Assembly: GCF_036898095.1 (NCBI RefSeq)
Contig: NC_090726.1
Span: 40,132,483 to 40,196,482, forward strand
DNA length: 64,000 nt
DNA from: Palaemon carinicauda
Taxonomy: Eukaryota; Arthropoda; Malacostraca; Decapoda; Palaemonidae
Reading direction: 5' to 3'
The notes beneath the pieces were generated by a model that saw nothing but the letters and a program-made list of their open reading frames with translations, searched no databases and had not been told where the DNA came from. Within the stretch, counting starts at the first letter, position 1, and each line of letters starts with the position of its first letter. The translations under genes and the position numbers were made by a program. This document shows positions 20,939 through 32,038 of this stretch, one piece after another.

Positions 20939-21131
20939 AAAATTGAGTTCTTGTTGACAAGAAGTACCTGAGTACCTACTCGACAGATGGCGCTGTTGTG
21001 TACACCCCCACCTGTATAGCGATCGCTGGCGTATCCCGACCTTAGATTTTTCTGTCGGGCAACAGAGTTGACAGCTACATGATCATCGGGTAAGTATATT
21101 CAAAAATTTATTTTACTAAGGAAAATAACAT
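20939..21131 (+). repeat. Right terminal repeat of the intact DIRS element
   Basis: Bases 20939-21094 (AAAATTGAGTTCTTG ... ATCATCGGGTAAG) are the exact reverse complement of the left repeat. The outer tip 21095-21131 (TATATTCAAAAATTTATTTT, ending AATAACAT) is unique to the right end and mirrored in the internal complementary region. Confidence 0.92.
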
Positions 21132-21715
21132 GTTTCTCTCCTTGGAGCGGAATGAGTGTTCTCTTGCAGGTGTAGCAGAATCTTCTGAGTGCACGACGAC
21201 TCCCTCAGCCCCAGTAAGGCATGAGAGTACCCGAGATTAGGCCGCCATGAGGACACCTGGAGAAGGCAGGACCACCTTTGTGGCCTTTTACTTGTGAAAA
21301 TACAGTAAACCCACTAGTCCATTGACACCTTGATGCCTGGTCCTGTGGTGGCTGCTCCAACAGTGGAACCAGTTCAGCTCTCACATGGAATAAAGATGCA
21401 TTTTGTTTATGATTTGGTAAATGTAAATTTGGAATTAGTGGTTGAGTAACTGGCTCTTCTTTCTTCTGTCACCACCTTCTATGTCACCAAGCAGTCAAAT
21501 TATTACGTGCTGGATGGGACCTGATACTAACAAGATCCACTTCAGACATCCATTCTTTTGGTTTAAATCGGTATCTCTCCCACCCCTCTTAATGAAGGGG
21601 GAATGGGGCAATGTACATCAACCCATTGATCATCATACAGCTTTATCTTTCAATCTGACATCCCCTCTTGGGGGAAGGGGATCTCCATTTTGATTGAGTA
21701 AATGCAAGCATGTAT
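21132..21715. other. Decayed retroelement sequence flanking the DIRS insertion
   Basis: Bases ~21265-21400 resemble 12650-12800 (GACGCCCTAGTGCTTGGTC there, GACACCTTGATGCCTGGTC here), so the same old family lies on both sides of the intact DIRS element. A short open frame at 21442-21693 is not recognisable. No functional gene is seen. Confidence 0.45.
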
Positions 21716-22225
21716 CAGCCAGTACTTAGTAGGTAGTAGGTTGTCCAAGGCACCAGCCACCCACTGAGGTACTTCTGTTGAGTTATTGGGTCCTTTTATT
21801 AGCCTGATAGTACTACATAAGATCTTGGTTACGGATCATATTTCTTTTGCCTCATACACCAAATAATTTTTTCTTGTCGCAAGGGTTAATTACTGTACTG
21901 TAAATATTCAGTCATTACTTTCATCTTGGCAATGGTAGAAGAGACTCGTTAGCTATGGTAAGCAGCTCGTCTATGAGAAGGACTCTCCAAAATTAGGCCT
22001 TTGTTCTTTAGACTTGGATAGTGCCATAGCCTCTCTGTACCATGGTCTTCCATTGTCTTGGGTAGGTTCTCTCTTGCTTGAGGGTACACTGAGGCACATT
22101 ATTTCCTTTGTTTCCTCATTTCCTTTCTTCACTGGGCTTTTTTCCCTGTTAGAGCCCCTGGGCTTATAGCATCCTGCTTTTACAATTATGGTTGTAGCTT
22201 AACAAGTAATAATGATAATAATTAT
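21716..22225 (+). repeat. Dispersed LINE/SINE-like repeat with AAT tail, plus orientation
   Basis: The segment ends with GGGCTTATAGCATCCTGC, GGTTGTAGCTTAACAAG and an AATAATGATAATAATTAT tail. This tail matches, inverted, the blocks at 790-950 and 24940-25060. Upstream it contains GCACCAGCCACCCACTGAGG and ATGGTCTTCCATTGTCTTGG, which I recall as an abundant decapod repeat (unchecked). It is non-coding. Confidence 0.6.
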
Positions 22226-22379
22226 CAGTCATTCATCACTGCAAAAGTCAGGTAGGAGGTTTCTGAGGTCACCGCTAACTCATGTACAGGTCAAGCGGTG
22301 GTCACTTCCAGGGAAGAAAATGATCCATCCAGTTAGGATCTAAGAAGGCTTCCAACCCACCAAGCAGTGAGTCTCCCTA

Positions 22380-22930
22380 ATTAAAGAACAAGGATTTGTA
22401 TTCCGCATAAGAACAAATCACAACTTATTAACCCTTTTACCCCCAGGCTCTTTGGAAATTTCCAACCCTTAACCCCCAGGGGGTTATCTTTTCCCAGCAC
22501 ATTTTGCAGTATATTTTTTTTTAAATTGCTCTAACAGCCTTAATTTTTGTCATAAAGAGGTCAGGTTGGTCTCAATCTCTTGAAAAATGCCTGAATTTTC
22601 TCAAAAAATTATCAAAAATATGAAAAAAAAAAATTTTATAGCATTTTTTTGCAAGGACGTACCGGTACGTCCATGGGGGTAAAGGGGTGGGTTTTGTGAA
22701 ACGTGCCAGTATGTCCTTTGGGGGTAAAAGGGTTAAAAATATTTTATTTTTCCTAGTGATATAAACCTAAGTCCTCTAATCCAACTACCCACCGCAACCA
22801 CCCCTCTCCAGCTGGGAGAAGCCCCTTACCCTTGCCAGCTGGATAACTGCATGTTATCTAGGATTTAACAGCTTCCTCCAGTTTGGGCTGAATCATTCTT
22901 CCTTATTAAAAGACTCAGTTTTGTATAGCT
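22380..22930 (+). mobile_element. Probable DIRS end (third family) split by a TTAA element
   Basis: Before the first MITE here the sequence reads GATTTGTATTCCGCATAAG. After it, TTTTTCCTAGTGATATAAACC follows. Together these resemble the two halves of a DIRS internal complementary region as seen at 258-335 and 20.8 kb. The matching left end of this family was not found in the window, so the call rests on layout alone. Confidence 0.35.
22432..22732. mobile_element. TTAA-flanked MITE, copy 2 (301 bp)
   Basis: It begins CCCTTTTACCCCCAGGC and ends GGGGGTAAAAGGG, with TTAA at 22428-22431 and 22733-22736. It is the inverse of the copy at 9870. The internal GACGTACCGGTACGTCC palindrome is perfect in this copy. 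It is non-coding. Confidence 0.8.
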
Positions 22931-22953
22931 CGGGAAAAAAGCAAATTCCTTAA

Positions 22954-23256
22954 CCCTTTTACCACCAGGCTATTTGGAAATTTCCAACCCTTAACCTCCA
23001 TGTGGTTATTTGTTTTCAAGCACATTTTGCAATATATATTTTTTAAATTGCTCTAACAGCCTTAATTTTTGACATAAAGAGGTCAGGTTGGTCTCATTCT
23101 CTTGGGAAATGCCTGAAGTTTCTCAAAAAATTATTAAAAATATGCAAAAAAAATTTTAAATAGCATTTTTTTTTGCAAGGACGTATGGGTACGTCCATGG
23201 GGGTAAAGGAATGAGTTTTGTGAAACCTACCAGTACGTCCTTTGGGGGTAAAAGGG
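22954..23256. mobile_element. TTAA-flanked MITE, copy 3 (303 bp)
   Basis: It begins CCCTTTTACCACCAGGC and ends GGGGGTAAAAGGG, with TTAA at 22950-22953 and 23257-23260. It has the same orientation as copy 2, about 220 bp away, and is slightly more diverged. It ends about 160 bp before an exon of the plus-strand gene. Confidence 0.8.
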
Positions 23257-23416
23257 TTAAATACCGTATATGTGATGTTTATTTCATAAGTGTTAGATAC
23301 GAATTTCATGTTTATTTCATTAGTGTTAAATACAAATTTCTTAAAGGTTTGTGATGTTTATTTCATAAATGTTGTTGTGTTAGAAACTCCTCAGTTCATC
23401 TTTTGAAATTTTACAG

Positions 23417-23513
23417 GCCTCTTCATCCTACACCAACAAATAGTCGACCTGTGATTTGTATATCCCAAGAAGAGTCAATAAAACGGGAAAAAGACTACCT
23501 AAATAAAGAAAAA
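23417..23513 (+). CDS. Internal exon of the plus-strand host gene (possibly Gdown1/POLR2M)
   Basis: The acceptor is TTTTACAG and the donor is AAA|GTAAGTG, a strong match to consensus. One base completes Arg from the previous exon, then PLHPTPTNSRPVICISQEES, IKREKDYLNKEK follows, ending in phase 0. LHPTPTN followed by I-x-EES and a charged helix resembles the conserved Gdown1 C-terminal segment, where human POLR2M has LHHMPTQLLSIEES followed by a Gln/Lys/Glu-rich helix. That comparison is from memory. Confidence 0.75.
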
Positions 23514-25951
23514 GTAAGTGCTGTACTATATATTTATTCTCTAATTTTGTAGTTCCATAAGTATTCAGCGGGTAGCCATTTATTAGAAATAAAAATAGTA
23601 TTTGTAGGGACATTTAATGAATATCTGTAGAAATATAGCCTTGACATAATCCAAAAGGTAGTACTAAGAAATTTTTTTTATAAGAATTGTCTTTTACAGT
23701 ATTTTTATTTTTTTTTTATTTCCTAAAGTTTACTTTATTTTTTTAGTCAATGATGCTATCATGAATTACCTTTTGAATTTATGATGCCAGTCTATTCTAA
23801 TGTATTCATCACTGTTTGAAGCTAGCATGATTTTTGGAGAACTTTTATTGCTATGTAATATTTTTTTTGTTAAATATAACAAATTTTATAAGTACAGTCC
23901 AGATAAAGTAGTGAATGCTTTCAATGTTGGAATTGCTGTTAAAATCATTAACGGTGTGTTTAAGGACATATATAGTTGTGAGTGCGACTGAGTTGTCCTG
24001 CCCGCTTTCATTTCAAAGCCTTCACTTTTTACCTTCAGCTCATGATTGAGAGGGGTGGTCAATGTACATGGCTTAACTTTAAAGGACTAATGTTTGTACT
24101 GTATAGCTATGGTAAATACGAATATAATTTTAAAATTTTAATATGTTTCTATGTGTGTACAAAACTTCTGTCTCTTGAAATAGAAAGACTTCCATTTGTG
24201 GGTAGGAAGTCCCCCTTGAACATGTGGTTGGTTATTTTTCTTTCCTGAAAATGTCTCCTTTCCTATAAAGGGTAGAGGGATATAATTAGGAACTTTTCAT
24301 CAGCCCATCATGGGGATGAGTAGCCTGATAAGGCCTGGACAGTGCATGGTGGATGAAAGCTTTTCCCCGAAAGGGAGGCACACTGTGGAATGAAATAGTC
24401 AACTTTTTATTTGCAATTATTTTCCAAAAACAGTCTTATATACAAAATTCACAGATATGAAACAAGGTTTTCTTATAATAATACATGGTGAGGAAGAGGA
24501 GGAGGAGGCATACAGTGATGATGATTGTGATATGCATTGTCTAGATCAGATTCCTGAGCTGCCAAATCAGGGAGCTCATTATCAAATTCTAAAGAAAATC
24601 CTTGGAAAGACGACTTTACAATAAGACTCATAAAGTATCGTTTGACGAGGCTTCCTTGGTGATCTCAGAGATGATGAGGAAGCTGAAGTCAATGGCTCCT
24701 CCACAATAAAAATCCAATAAATTCCGTAAGCATATTAGGGCAGTTTCCGCCAAGATCCTTGAATGCACTTTTCTGAAACACATTCCCAAGCTTCATGAAT
24801 TATGTAAATTGCTTTCTTGAGGTTAAAGCTGCGCTAGTACTTCCTCACAACATCTCTATCGTCTTTGCCTTAGTCAGATTTCATGTCATTCTCTGCAACA
24901 AAATCTTGGTGTAGTTAGTATTGATTTTAAGGATGATGCTACAACCCCAGTTGGAAAAGCAAGATGCTATAAGCCCAAGGGCTCCAACTGGGAAAAATAC
25001 CCCAGTGAGGAAAGGAAATAAGGAAATAATTGAACAATATAAGTAATGAACAATTAAAATATAATATTTTAAAAACATTAACAACATTAAAACATATATA
25101 TATAATCTATAAAAAAAACGACTAAAAGAATCCTGATAAGTGTGCTATCTTTAATTAGGGTTTTTAATAACTCTAAAGTAGTTACAGCACTACTCTCAGA
25201 TGTAATGAGCAAGCCTTGTCCAGAAAAGGTGTCCTTGAATCACTGACATTAATCGCATTTCTTTTTTAGCCTTTCATTTTACCACCTTTCCCACTACTAC
25301 TATTTTGCAGTCTTGGTTGTTGAATGGACATCCAAATTCATAATCAATCTATCATCCCATCTTTGCATAACCAAAACCAGTGTTGCAGCCTGTAGGCTAA
25401 ATGCAACATATATCTTAACCATATAAGGTACTACATACATACACATACCAAAGCACTTCCCCCAATTTTGGGGGGTAGCCGACATCAAACAAATGAAACA
25501 AAAAAGGGGATGTCTCCTCTCTCTGATTTGTTTTGGTTTTAATTTTTTCCTTTCTTAAAATTCTTTTACCATGTATGCCAGCAATTACGGTTTTCTTTAT
25601 TTTCAAGACCATCCCTTGTTTTGCCTTTTCATTTCTCACTATTTTGATTATCATCTTGAATTAATTTGTATTTTATATTCTCTTTTTCATAGTGCAGGTC
25701 CACCATCGATAATTTGTCGATGAATAATCTGGCACCTCTTTTAAGGTTAGGAATCGATTGACATGTAGGAGTCTTATTGCATGAAAATTCAGTGATGTAA
25801 ACACTTAAGTCATTGTAACGTAGGCCTGTCGCATATTATCAGATGCTGTTGATGCTACACTGCCAAACTAATGAAGTTTATAAAAATCATCTTTTTTCAT
25901 AGTCAATTATTGGTATTTCCTAATATTCTCAGTATATTTAAAATGTAATTT
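23514..25951. other. Intron with old repeat debris; no recognised gene
   Basis: Bases 23880-24010 resemble 11085-11200. Around 24480-24900 a decayed gag-like reading is suggested (VSFDEASLVISEMMRKL near 24640), broken by stops. A dispersed-repeat tail lies at ~24930-25250 and a further repeat with CACTTCCCCCAATTTTGGGG at ~25430-25530. No intact frame is present. Confidence 0.4.
24930..25250 (-). repeat. Dispersed repeat with LINE/SINE-like 3' tail, copy in minus orientation
   Basis: It contains AGCAAGATGCTATAAGCCC, GGGCTCCAACTGGGAAAAAT and CAGTGAGGAAAGGAAATAAG, matching 790-950 closely and 22.13-22.22 kb in inverse. Beyond ~25080 it diverges from copy 1. It is non-coding. Confidence 0.6.
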
Positions 25952-25961
25952 ATGGGCTCAA

Positions 25962-26264
25962 CCTGTGTCGCTCCGTGAAATGCTACTTAAAGCACCATTC
26001 CTAAGGTATAGATGCTGCTAAATATACCAGAGAAAAAAGTTGCATGGAATGCCAGGAATATACCCAGCTCGCTCACCCTTATAGGGTGTCGGTATAATAA
26101 CATGGGCGTGTGAAACCACTACCAGAGGTCCCTTACCAATTAGTCTTCTCCTTCCTCAACAATTCCCGTTACTACGAGGTGTCGTTCTCTACAGCTACTG
26201 CACCCCCCCCCCACCACCACCACTACCACTACCCATCCTTCTCCCACCATTCCTTCTAAGCACC
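25962..26264 (+). repeat. Left inverted terminal repeat, decayed DIRS element
   Basis: From CCTGTGTCGCTCCGTGAAATG to CCATTCCTTCTAAGCACC it pairs with 36636-36925 on the opposite strand, with small indels in the C/A-rich part at 26205-26235. Blocks such as CCACTACCAGAGGTCCCTTA are identical to the other repeat's complement. Confidence 0.85.
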
Positions 26265-27989
26265 TGTGAACGTTCAGACGTGTTTTTCATAGCTCTGTGT
26301 TCTTTTGTGTTTTTAAAGGTGTCGGACGTTTTGGAGATCCCTGCTCCCAAGTTGAGTACTGTATTATATTTGTCTGTTTGGGATTTCTAGGTAGCGACAC
26401 ACGTTCATTTAATAACCTTGTTGGTTTTTCTCTCAGCCGCTTTGTTGACGCTCCCTTACGGGTGTGTATGCGGCCATTTGGTGTCGCTTCCTCGTGATCT
26501 CTTTGTTTTGTAAGACTTTCAATTAGTTCCTCATACTAATTGCAGTCTTATTTTTGTGTTCTGGATATCTAATTCAATGTTTTGGCATGATTTTGTCTTT
26601 TATTTAGGCTATTTGGACAGTGTTAGTTAGCCTACCTGACCGAGCAGTGTGCGGCTTCGGTCGGTAGCCTTCCACGCGAGAATTCATGGTTTTTTTTTGG
26701 GGGGGGAGATTTTACGGGGAATAGGAACGCGTTTTGATTGATTTTAGCTCTGCCTTTACATGACAGAGGGGTAACATGTTTTTTTTAATGCTACAGTATT
26801 ACGTATTATTTCCTTTAGCTTTAGGGCGCATGATTTTCTGCTGGGTGTCACGGCGGAATTTAATTTCTTTAAGTATTTTGCCGGGGTTCCCGGCACAAGT
26901 TAATTTTATATTCATATACCAAATTATCTTACTCGGCTGTCTCCCTCCCCCTGTACCCACCTCGGTGGAATTCTTAGTCGCCACACCCTAACCTCTGGAA
27001 GTAGGCTTGAGTTATATACTTATGAGAGAAGGGAAAAAGCTGAGAGAGAGATAGCTCCCACGATCTGTGAGTCGATACAAATAGCGCTCTCTCCTCGGTT
27101 AGTCATGGATGGCCACCAGACGAGCCGGACCGAGTATGAGCCTTGCTATGTACTGCGTATTCCCCTATTCCCGGAATTCCATCTTCGATATTCTTACGCC
27201 CCGTGAGGGCCGAGATGACTTGAAATCGTATCCATGAGATAGTTACTATGTTTCTTTGATCGGATTCAGATAAATTTTTACCCTGTTCTGATCCCGTAGG
27301 TTGATCCCTTATATAACAGGATATTTACGGTATGGTTGTTCTGGGAAGAGGGTTACAGACAGAGCTTAGTAGTTCTTGAATTTATATTGTTACGGGCCGA
27401 ATTTACAACAGTAGGAATTCATACTTCCAACCAGGTATTCCGGCAACAGTATTGGTGTCCCTAATTCTGATTTCCTTGTATCTCCTTGTCCCAACCTTTC
27501 TTTATCAATACATACATCCTACTCCGGTAAGGGTATGGAAGGTTGAGAGAAGTTTCATTGTAGAATTTTTCTCTCTGGAGACGGCGGACTGGTCCAATAT
27601 TAATACAGCCACCGTTTCTGCCCGTTTCAACTCTTTGTAATGACAATACTTTGGATGACAGGAGATGGTGGAAGAAGGAAAACAGAATATTAGGGTACTA
27701 TTGTAAAATAGTAAGAAAGAATACGACTCCGCTGAGCTAAACACAGCGGATTTAACTTAACTATATATGTCACTGGATTTTCCAGCGAAATCAAGTATGA
27801 TACTCATGTATCAAATTGATTTACAGGTGGTACGCTGTCAGGAGACAGCATGCACTGCTGTGCTGCAGCAGTCGTGTGGGCATGAGGTCTGCCGATCTCA
27901 TGCCGGGTGCCATGCTCAGTGGCCCCTATGGTAAAACGTATGAGGTAGGCCCTACCCAAAGCGGGCAAGCCTTCTAGGCTACCCAAACC

Positions 27990-28594
27990 ACTCCCAACCA
28001 GACCATCATCAGCTTCTAAGCTACTGACGGACTCGGCAGGGACTAATCCTCCACATCAAGGGTCGAGAGCAAGAAGCTCAAAGGGGCAGACGTCGGAACT
28101 TGCTTTCGATCCGGTGGCCTTCTCGAGCCAGCTCATGGAGAGATTGAGTAGTATAGTCCAGTTTGGTTCAATTGCTGATCGCCTGCAGTTTATGGACAAT
28201 TTGGGCCAGGGACTGCAAAATCAGGAAAATCCGATAGAAAATCCTTGCGGTCCGGACTACCACAACAACGGTAGTTTGTGGTTCCGGACGCGTCAAAGCT
28301 CCCGGCGTTTGTTTAGAACTACCCGTGGCGATTGGCTCTTCATGCCCCGTTCTCAGAGGGCATGTTGACAATAGCAGGAGATGGTCCCCGTCCGGTAGAA
28401 GATTTTGAATGCTATCCGCCCGGTTTACAATTCCCCTTCCCTTGATACGAGCACCCGTCAGTGGAAGAGCTAATAAGGGTAGACAAGGTTCCCAAGGAAA
28501 CCGTTATCTAACCAAAAGAGTAAGCTCGGTCCGCCTGGGTCCGGACTTTAAATGAATGGGAATGTGTCAATACTAAGTTAACCCCTCATAAGGG
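27990..28594 (+). pseudogene. Decayed DIRS gag, part before the Tigger insertion
   Basis: The longest piece (28114-28368) reads AFSSQLMERLSSIVQFGSIA and DNLGQGLQNQENPIENP. Frameshifts and stops follow. Position after the left terminal repeat and before the second gag part at 32.5 kb supports the assignment. The reading is cut by the TA-flanked Tigger at 28597. Confidence 0.5.
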
Positions 28595-29273
28595 TACAGT
28601 GAACCCTCGTTTATCGCGGTAGATAGGTTCCAGACGCGGGCGCGATAGGTGAAAATCCGCGAAGTAGTGACAGCATATTTACCTATTTATTTAACATGTA
28701 TATTCGGACTTTTAAAACCTTCCCTTGTACGTAGTACTGTTAACAAACCACCCTTTACACCCTGTAATGTACAGAACACTTAATGCATGTACTACAGCAC
28801 CCTAAACTAAAACAGGCACAAATATTAAAGGCGATTTTATATCATGTGTTTCCTAAACACCTAAAAAGCACGATAAAAAATGGCAACCAATGTTTTGTTT
28901 ACGTTCATCTCTGATCATAATGAAGAAACAAACTCATTTAGTGTACACATATATGTACGTATGGTTAGTTTTTGCATCGATTATATTGATTATACAGTAC
29001 TGTATGTTGATTTTTTTATTACCAATGTTTTAGTTTACGTATTTTTCTTAGGACTTCCAAATGAAATCTTTTTCTTTATGACGCCGCCTGAAACGACGGC
29101 GTGTACGCTCAGTAAACAACCACGCTCAGAACAAACAAGGCATTTAACACACATGATGATAGTGATAAATAATGATACAGTACATACAGTATTTACAGTA
29201 CAAAGCATTTACAAAATATGTTACCTTACAAATATAAATTATACAGTACTTGTACGTAGCAAAGCAGGAAAAC

Positions 29274-29276
<3 letters not shown>

Positions 29277-29342
<66 letters not shown>

Positions 29343-29345
29343 AGA
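29277..29345. repeat. GA microsatellite inside Tigger
   Basis: About 69 bp of near-perfect GA repeat, with one GGA interruption near 29323, lie in the 3' flank of the transposase gene. Confidence 0.9.
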
Positions 29346-29620
29346 TTGTTTTACGTACGTAAATGTAAATTTTAAACAAAAAAAATATGATAGGTTACAA
29401 CATGTAGACTTTTAAAACCTTCCCTTTAACTTAATGCATACAGTACGTACATTACTAAACTATAAAACAGGTTAAAGTAAAAAATAAAGATTGTTACTGT
29501 ACTCACCACGAAAGAAGTTCAAGAAAAACTTGAATGACGATGGCGATGAATTTGCTGCACAGTAGAAATGATGATGATGAAGCTGATGATGTGTTCTACT
29601 GTGCAGTCAATGGTAGTATT

Positions 29621-31489
29621 TTACGTCTCTTCAGACGGAGGTGTCTTTTCCTGGGACACCTCTTCAACTTCTTCAATTTCTTCCGAAGGCGTACTAGCAG
29701 GAGGAACTGGCTCTTTTTTGCGAGGCTGAAAAAACATTGTGATCGGAAGTTGTTGCCGCTGCTTCTTTTTTCGATCCAAGAGCATCCTGTAGGGAGTCGT
29801 GATGTCATCGACCTTGTTGCAGAATTGCATCGAGCGAACCATATCCTCGTCCCACTCTTGCAACATTTCTTTCGCCTCCTTCATATGGTTGCAGAACTTG
29901 GCGAGCCGTTCTAATGTTAAGCCCGTTTCTTCTACATTTTCTTGGGTCTCTTCCTGGGTACCCTCACTCTCTTCCTCACTTGCCGATTTCGTCAGGTCTT
30001 CGAGGTCTGCGTCAGTTAGGGGCTGGGAATGGCAGTCCAACAACTCGTCGACGTCTTCAGTCGTCATGTCGCCAAACCCGTCACCCCCAATTATGGCAGC
30101 CAACTGCACAGATTTCCGTATTGCAGAGTGTTGGATTTCCGACGGAGTAAATCCCTTGTCGTCGTAAACAATATCGGGCCACAGCTTCTTCCAGCTCGCA
30201 TTTACGGTTGCAGGTTTCATCTCTTGAAGTGCCTTTTGAATATTCTGCAGGCACGTGGCTATGGTGTACTGCCGCCAGTACGCCTTCAAGTTGAAGTCTT
30301 CATCCTCGTCATCTTGGGCAGCATCCACACACGCAACGAGGTCCGCCAAGGTATTCTTCGTGTAGAGGGCCTTGAACGCCCTGATAACCCCCTGGTCCAT
30401 TGGTTGAATTAATGACGTGGTGTTGGGTGGCAGGAACTCAACCTGAACGCCCTCACGCGACAGGTCAGTTGCGTGTCCACCAGCGTTATCCATAAGGAGA
30501 AGGATCTTGAATGGCAAGCCCTTCTCTAAGAGATATTCATGGACTTGCGGGATGAAACACTGGTGGAACCAGTTGGAGGTCAGCATCTTCGTAATCCATG
30601 CTTTTTGATTATGCATCCAGTACACGGGAAGGAGATTCTTATTTTTGTTTTTCAAAGCGCGAGGATTTTTCGACTTATAAATAAGCCCCGGCTTTAACAA
30701 AAATCCAGCAGCATTGCCACACATCAGGAGGGTAACGCGATCCTTGAATGCCTTAAAGCCAGAGGCTTTGGCTTCCTCTTTGAACAGGAAAGTTCGCGAC
30801 AGCATTCTCTTCCAAAACAAGCCGGTTTCATCCATATTAAACACTTGTTCCGGCTTGTATCCACCTTCAGCGATAATGTTCTTGAAAGTCTGGTTCACGT
30901 AAGTTTCAGCAGCGGCAGTGTCAGCGGAAGCAGACTCCCCATGCAGGGAAACGCTTTTCAGGGCGAAGCGTTTCTGAAACTTCGCGAACCATCCTTTGCT
31001 GGCGGAAAAACGTTGTTTCTGACGCTGGGAATCAGTGGAGGTCCCTGGTTGAGGATCATCTACATCATCATCTTCTTCAGCATGGTCGCCATCGTCGTCA
31101 TGAGGTTCCTTTGCCGCAAAATTCTCATACAAGCTCAAAGCCTTTGTTCGGATGGTGTTCGTATCCAACGCTATGTTCTTCTTCCGACAGTCGGCAATCC
31201 ACACAGCTAAAGCACCTTCCATGCGTACGATCGTTTTATTACGCGTTGTAACGACTCGCTTCGCTGATCTGCTAAAGGTGATTGCAGCAGTCTTTCTAAT
31301 GTTCGCCTCGTCCTTCCTGATGTAGCGAACGGTGGATTCGTTGATGCCAAAATGGCGGCCGGCGGCCGCGTAACTTCTACCATCTTTTAACATGTCGAGA
31401 AGCGTAACCTTCTCAGCTATCGTCATCATTCTTCGGTGGCGTTTAGGCTCACTACCAGCCTTACTAGAAGCAGAACGCTTGGGAGCCAT
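29621..31489 (-). CDS. Tigger-type DDE transposase (622 aa)
   Basis: The protein cuts and pastes the element at TA sites. The N-terminus has a basic stretch then a pogo/CENP-B-like helix-turn-helix (TIAEKVTLLDMLKDGRSYA, then FGINESTVRYIRKDEANIRK, residues ~23-66). A second DNA-binding half (GWFAKFQKRFALKSVSLHGE, ~166-185) follows an acidic linker. The DDE_1 catalytic core has Asp at ~220 (FNMDETGLFW), ~334 (LLLMDNAGGHA) and ~365 (IQPMDQGVIRAF), the DDD spacing usual for this group. The C-terminus is acidic and ends with a proline-rich tail. The start Met (MAPKRSASSK) is the first in frame. The length fits TIGD1-like proteins, and no stop or frameshift is seen. Confidence 0.93.
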   Translation of the reverse strand: MAPKRSASSKAGSEPKRHRRMMTIAEKVTLLDMLKDGRSYAAAGRHFGINESTVRYIRKDEANIRKTAAITFSRSAKRVVTTRNKTIVRMEGALAVWIADCRKKNIALDTNTIRTKALSLYENFAAKEPHDDDGDHAEEDDDVDDPQPGTSTDSQRQKQRFSASKGWFAKFQKRFALKSVSLHGESASADTAAAETYVNQTFKNIIAEGGYKPEQVFNMDETGLFWKRMLSRTFLFKEEAKASGFKAFKDRVTLLMCGNAAGFLLKPGLIYKSKNPRALKNKNKNLLPVYWMHNQKAWITKMLTSNWFHQCFIPQVHEYLLEKGLPFKILLLMDNAGGHATDLSREGVQVEFLPPNTTSLIQPMDQGVIRAFKALYTKNTLADLVACVDAAQDDEDEDFNLKAYWRQYTIATCLQNIQKALQEMKPATVNASWKKLWPDIVYDDKGFTPSEIQHSAIRKSVQLAAIIGGDGFGDMTTEDVDELLDCHSQPLTDADLEDLTKSASEEESEGTQEETQENVEETGLTLERLAKFCNHMKEAKEMLQEWDEDMVRSMQFCNKVDDITTPYRMLLDRKKKQRQQLPITMFFQPRKKEPVPPASTPSEEIEEVEEVSQEKTPPSEET

Positions 31490-31809
31490 TGTAACAGAAA
31501 GTTCAACAAAAAGTTCAACTTAAAACAGTCGCACACAGCACAGATTAAACTTCACAAAGTTAAGAACGTCTACTCAGCAATACGCGGAAAGAGAAAGTGA
31601 ACGATGCAGACCCGCGAGAACTGTGATGCTGGAAGTTGAAGATGCGGGCAAAACACCAATCACAGGCTAGATAACAAAACTTGAGTTTTGATTCGTCATC
31701 TGTCAGCGCTTGAACCAATCACAACCCGTCTTACAGTACATGGTGCGTTGGTTACTCATAGAAGATGCCCCGCGCATACTGAACGTACGTAGATTAAGTA
31801 CAAGGGTAC

Positions 31810-31985
31810 CGTAATAATAATAAATAATGATAATAATACTGTACAGTATAATAATACTGTACAGTACAGTAATAATAATAATAATAATGATTAATAATAA
31901 TAACAATAATAATTTTATTAACAACAACAACAATAATAATAATAATAACAATAATAATAAAAATTTACGTACGTACGCTATTTTA

Positions 31986-32032
<47 letters not shown>
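31810..32032. repeat. AAT/AAC-rich stretch and CT microsatellite inside Tigger
   Basis: Bases 31810-31970 are AAT/AAC trinucleotide-rich with repeated ACTGTACAGTA motifs. Bases 31988-32032 are a CT tract. They lie upstream of the transposase start. The apparent Asn- or Leu-rich open frames here are low-complexity artefacts. Confidence 0.85.

Positions 32033-32038
<6 letters not shown>

Larger units (their letters stand above)
14646..21131 (+). mobile_element. Nearly intact DIRS-type tyrosine-recombinase retrotransposon
   Basis: This 6.5-kb element shows full DIRS architecture: inverted terminal repeats (14662-14817 and 20939-21094) that are identical over 156 bp by eye, unequal outer tips, an internal complementary region near 20799-20889, a gag frame, an overlapping RT/RNase H/methyltransferase frame and a tyrosine recombinase frame. 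There is no target-site duplication, as expected for recombinase-mediated insertion. All three frames are open. It sits in the second known intron of the plus-strand gene, in the same orientation, within older DIRS debris. The perfect repeats suggest a recent insertion. Confidence 0.92.

Noticed and set aside
29914..30412. Plus-strand open frames of 78-127 codons opposite the Tigger transposase
   Set aside because: They are antisense shadows of the intact transposase gene.
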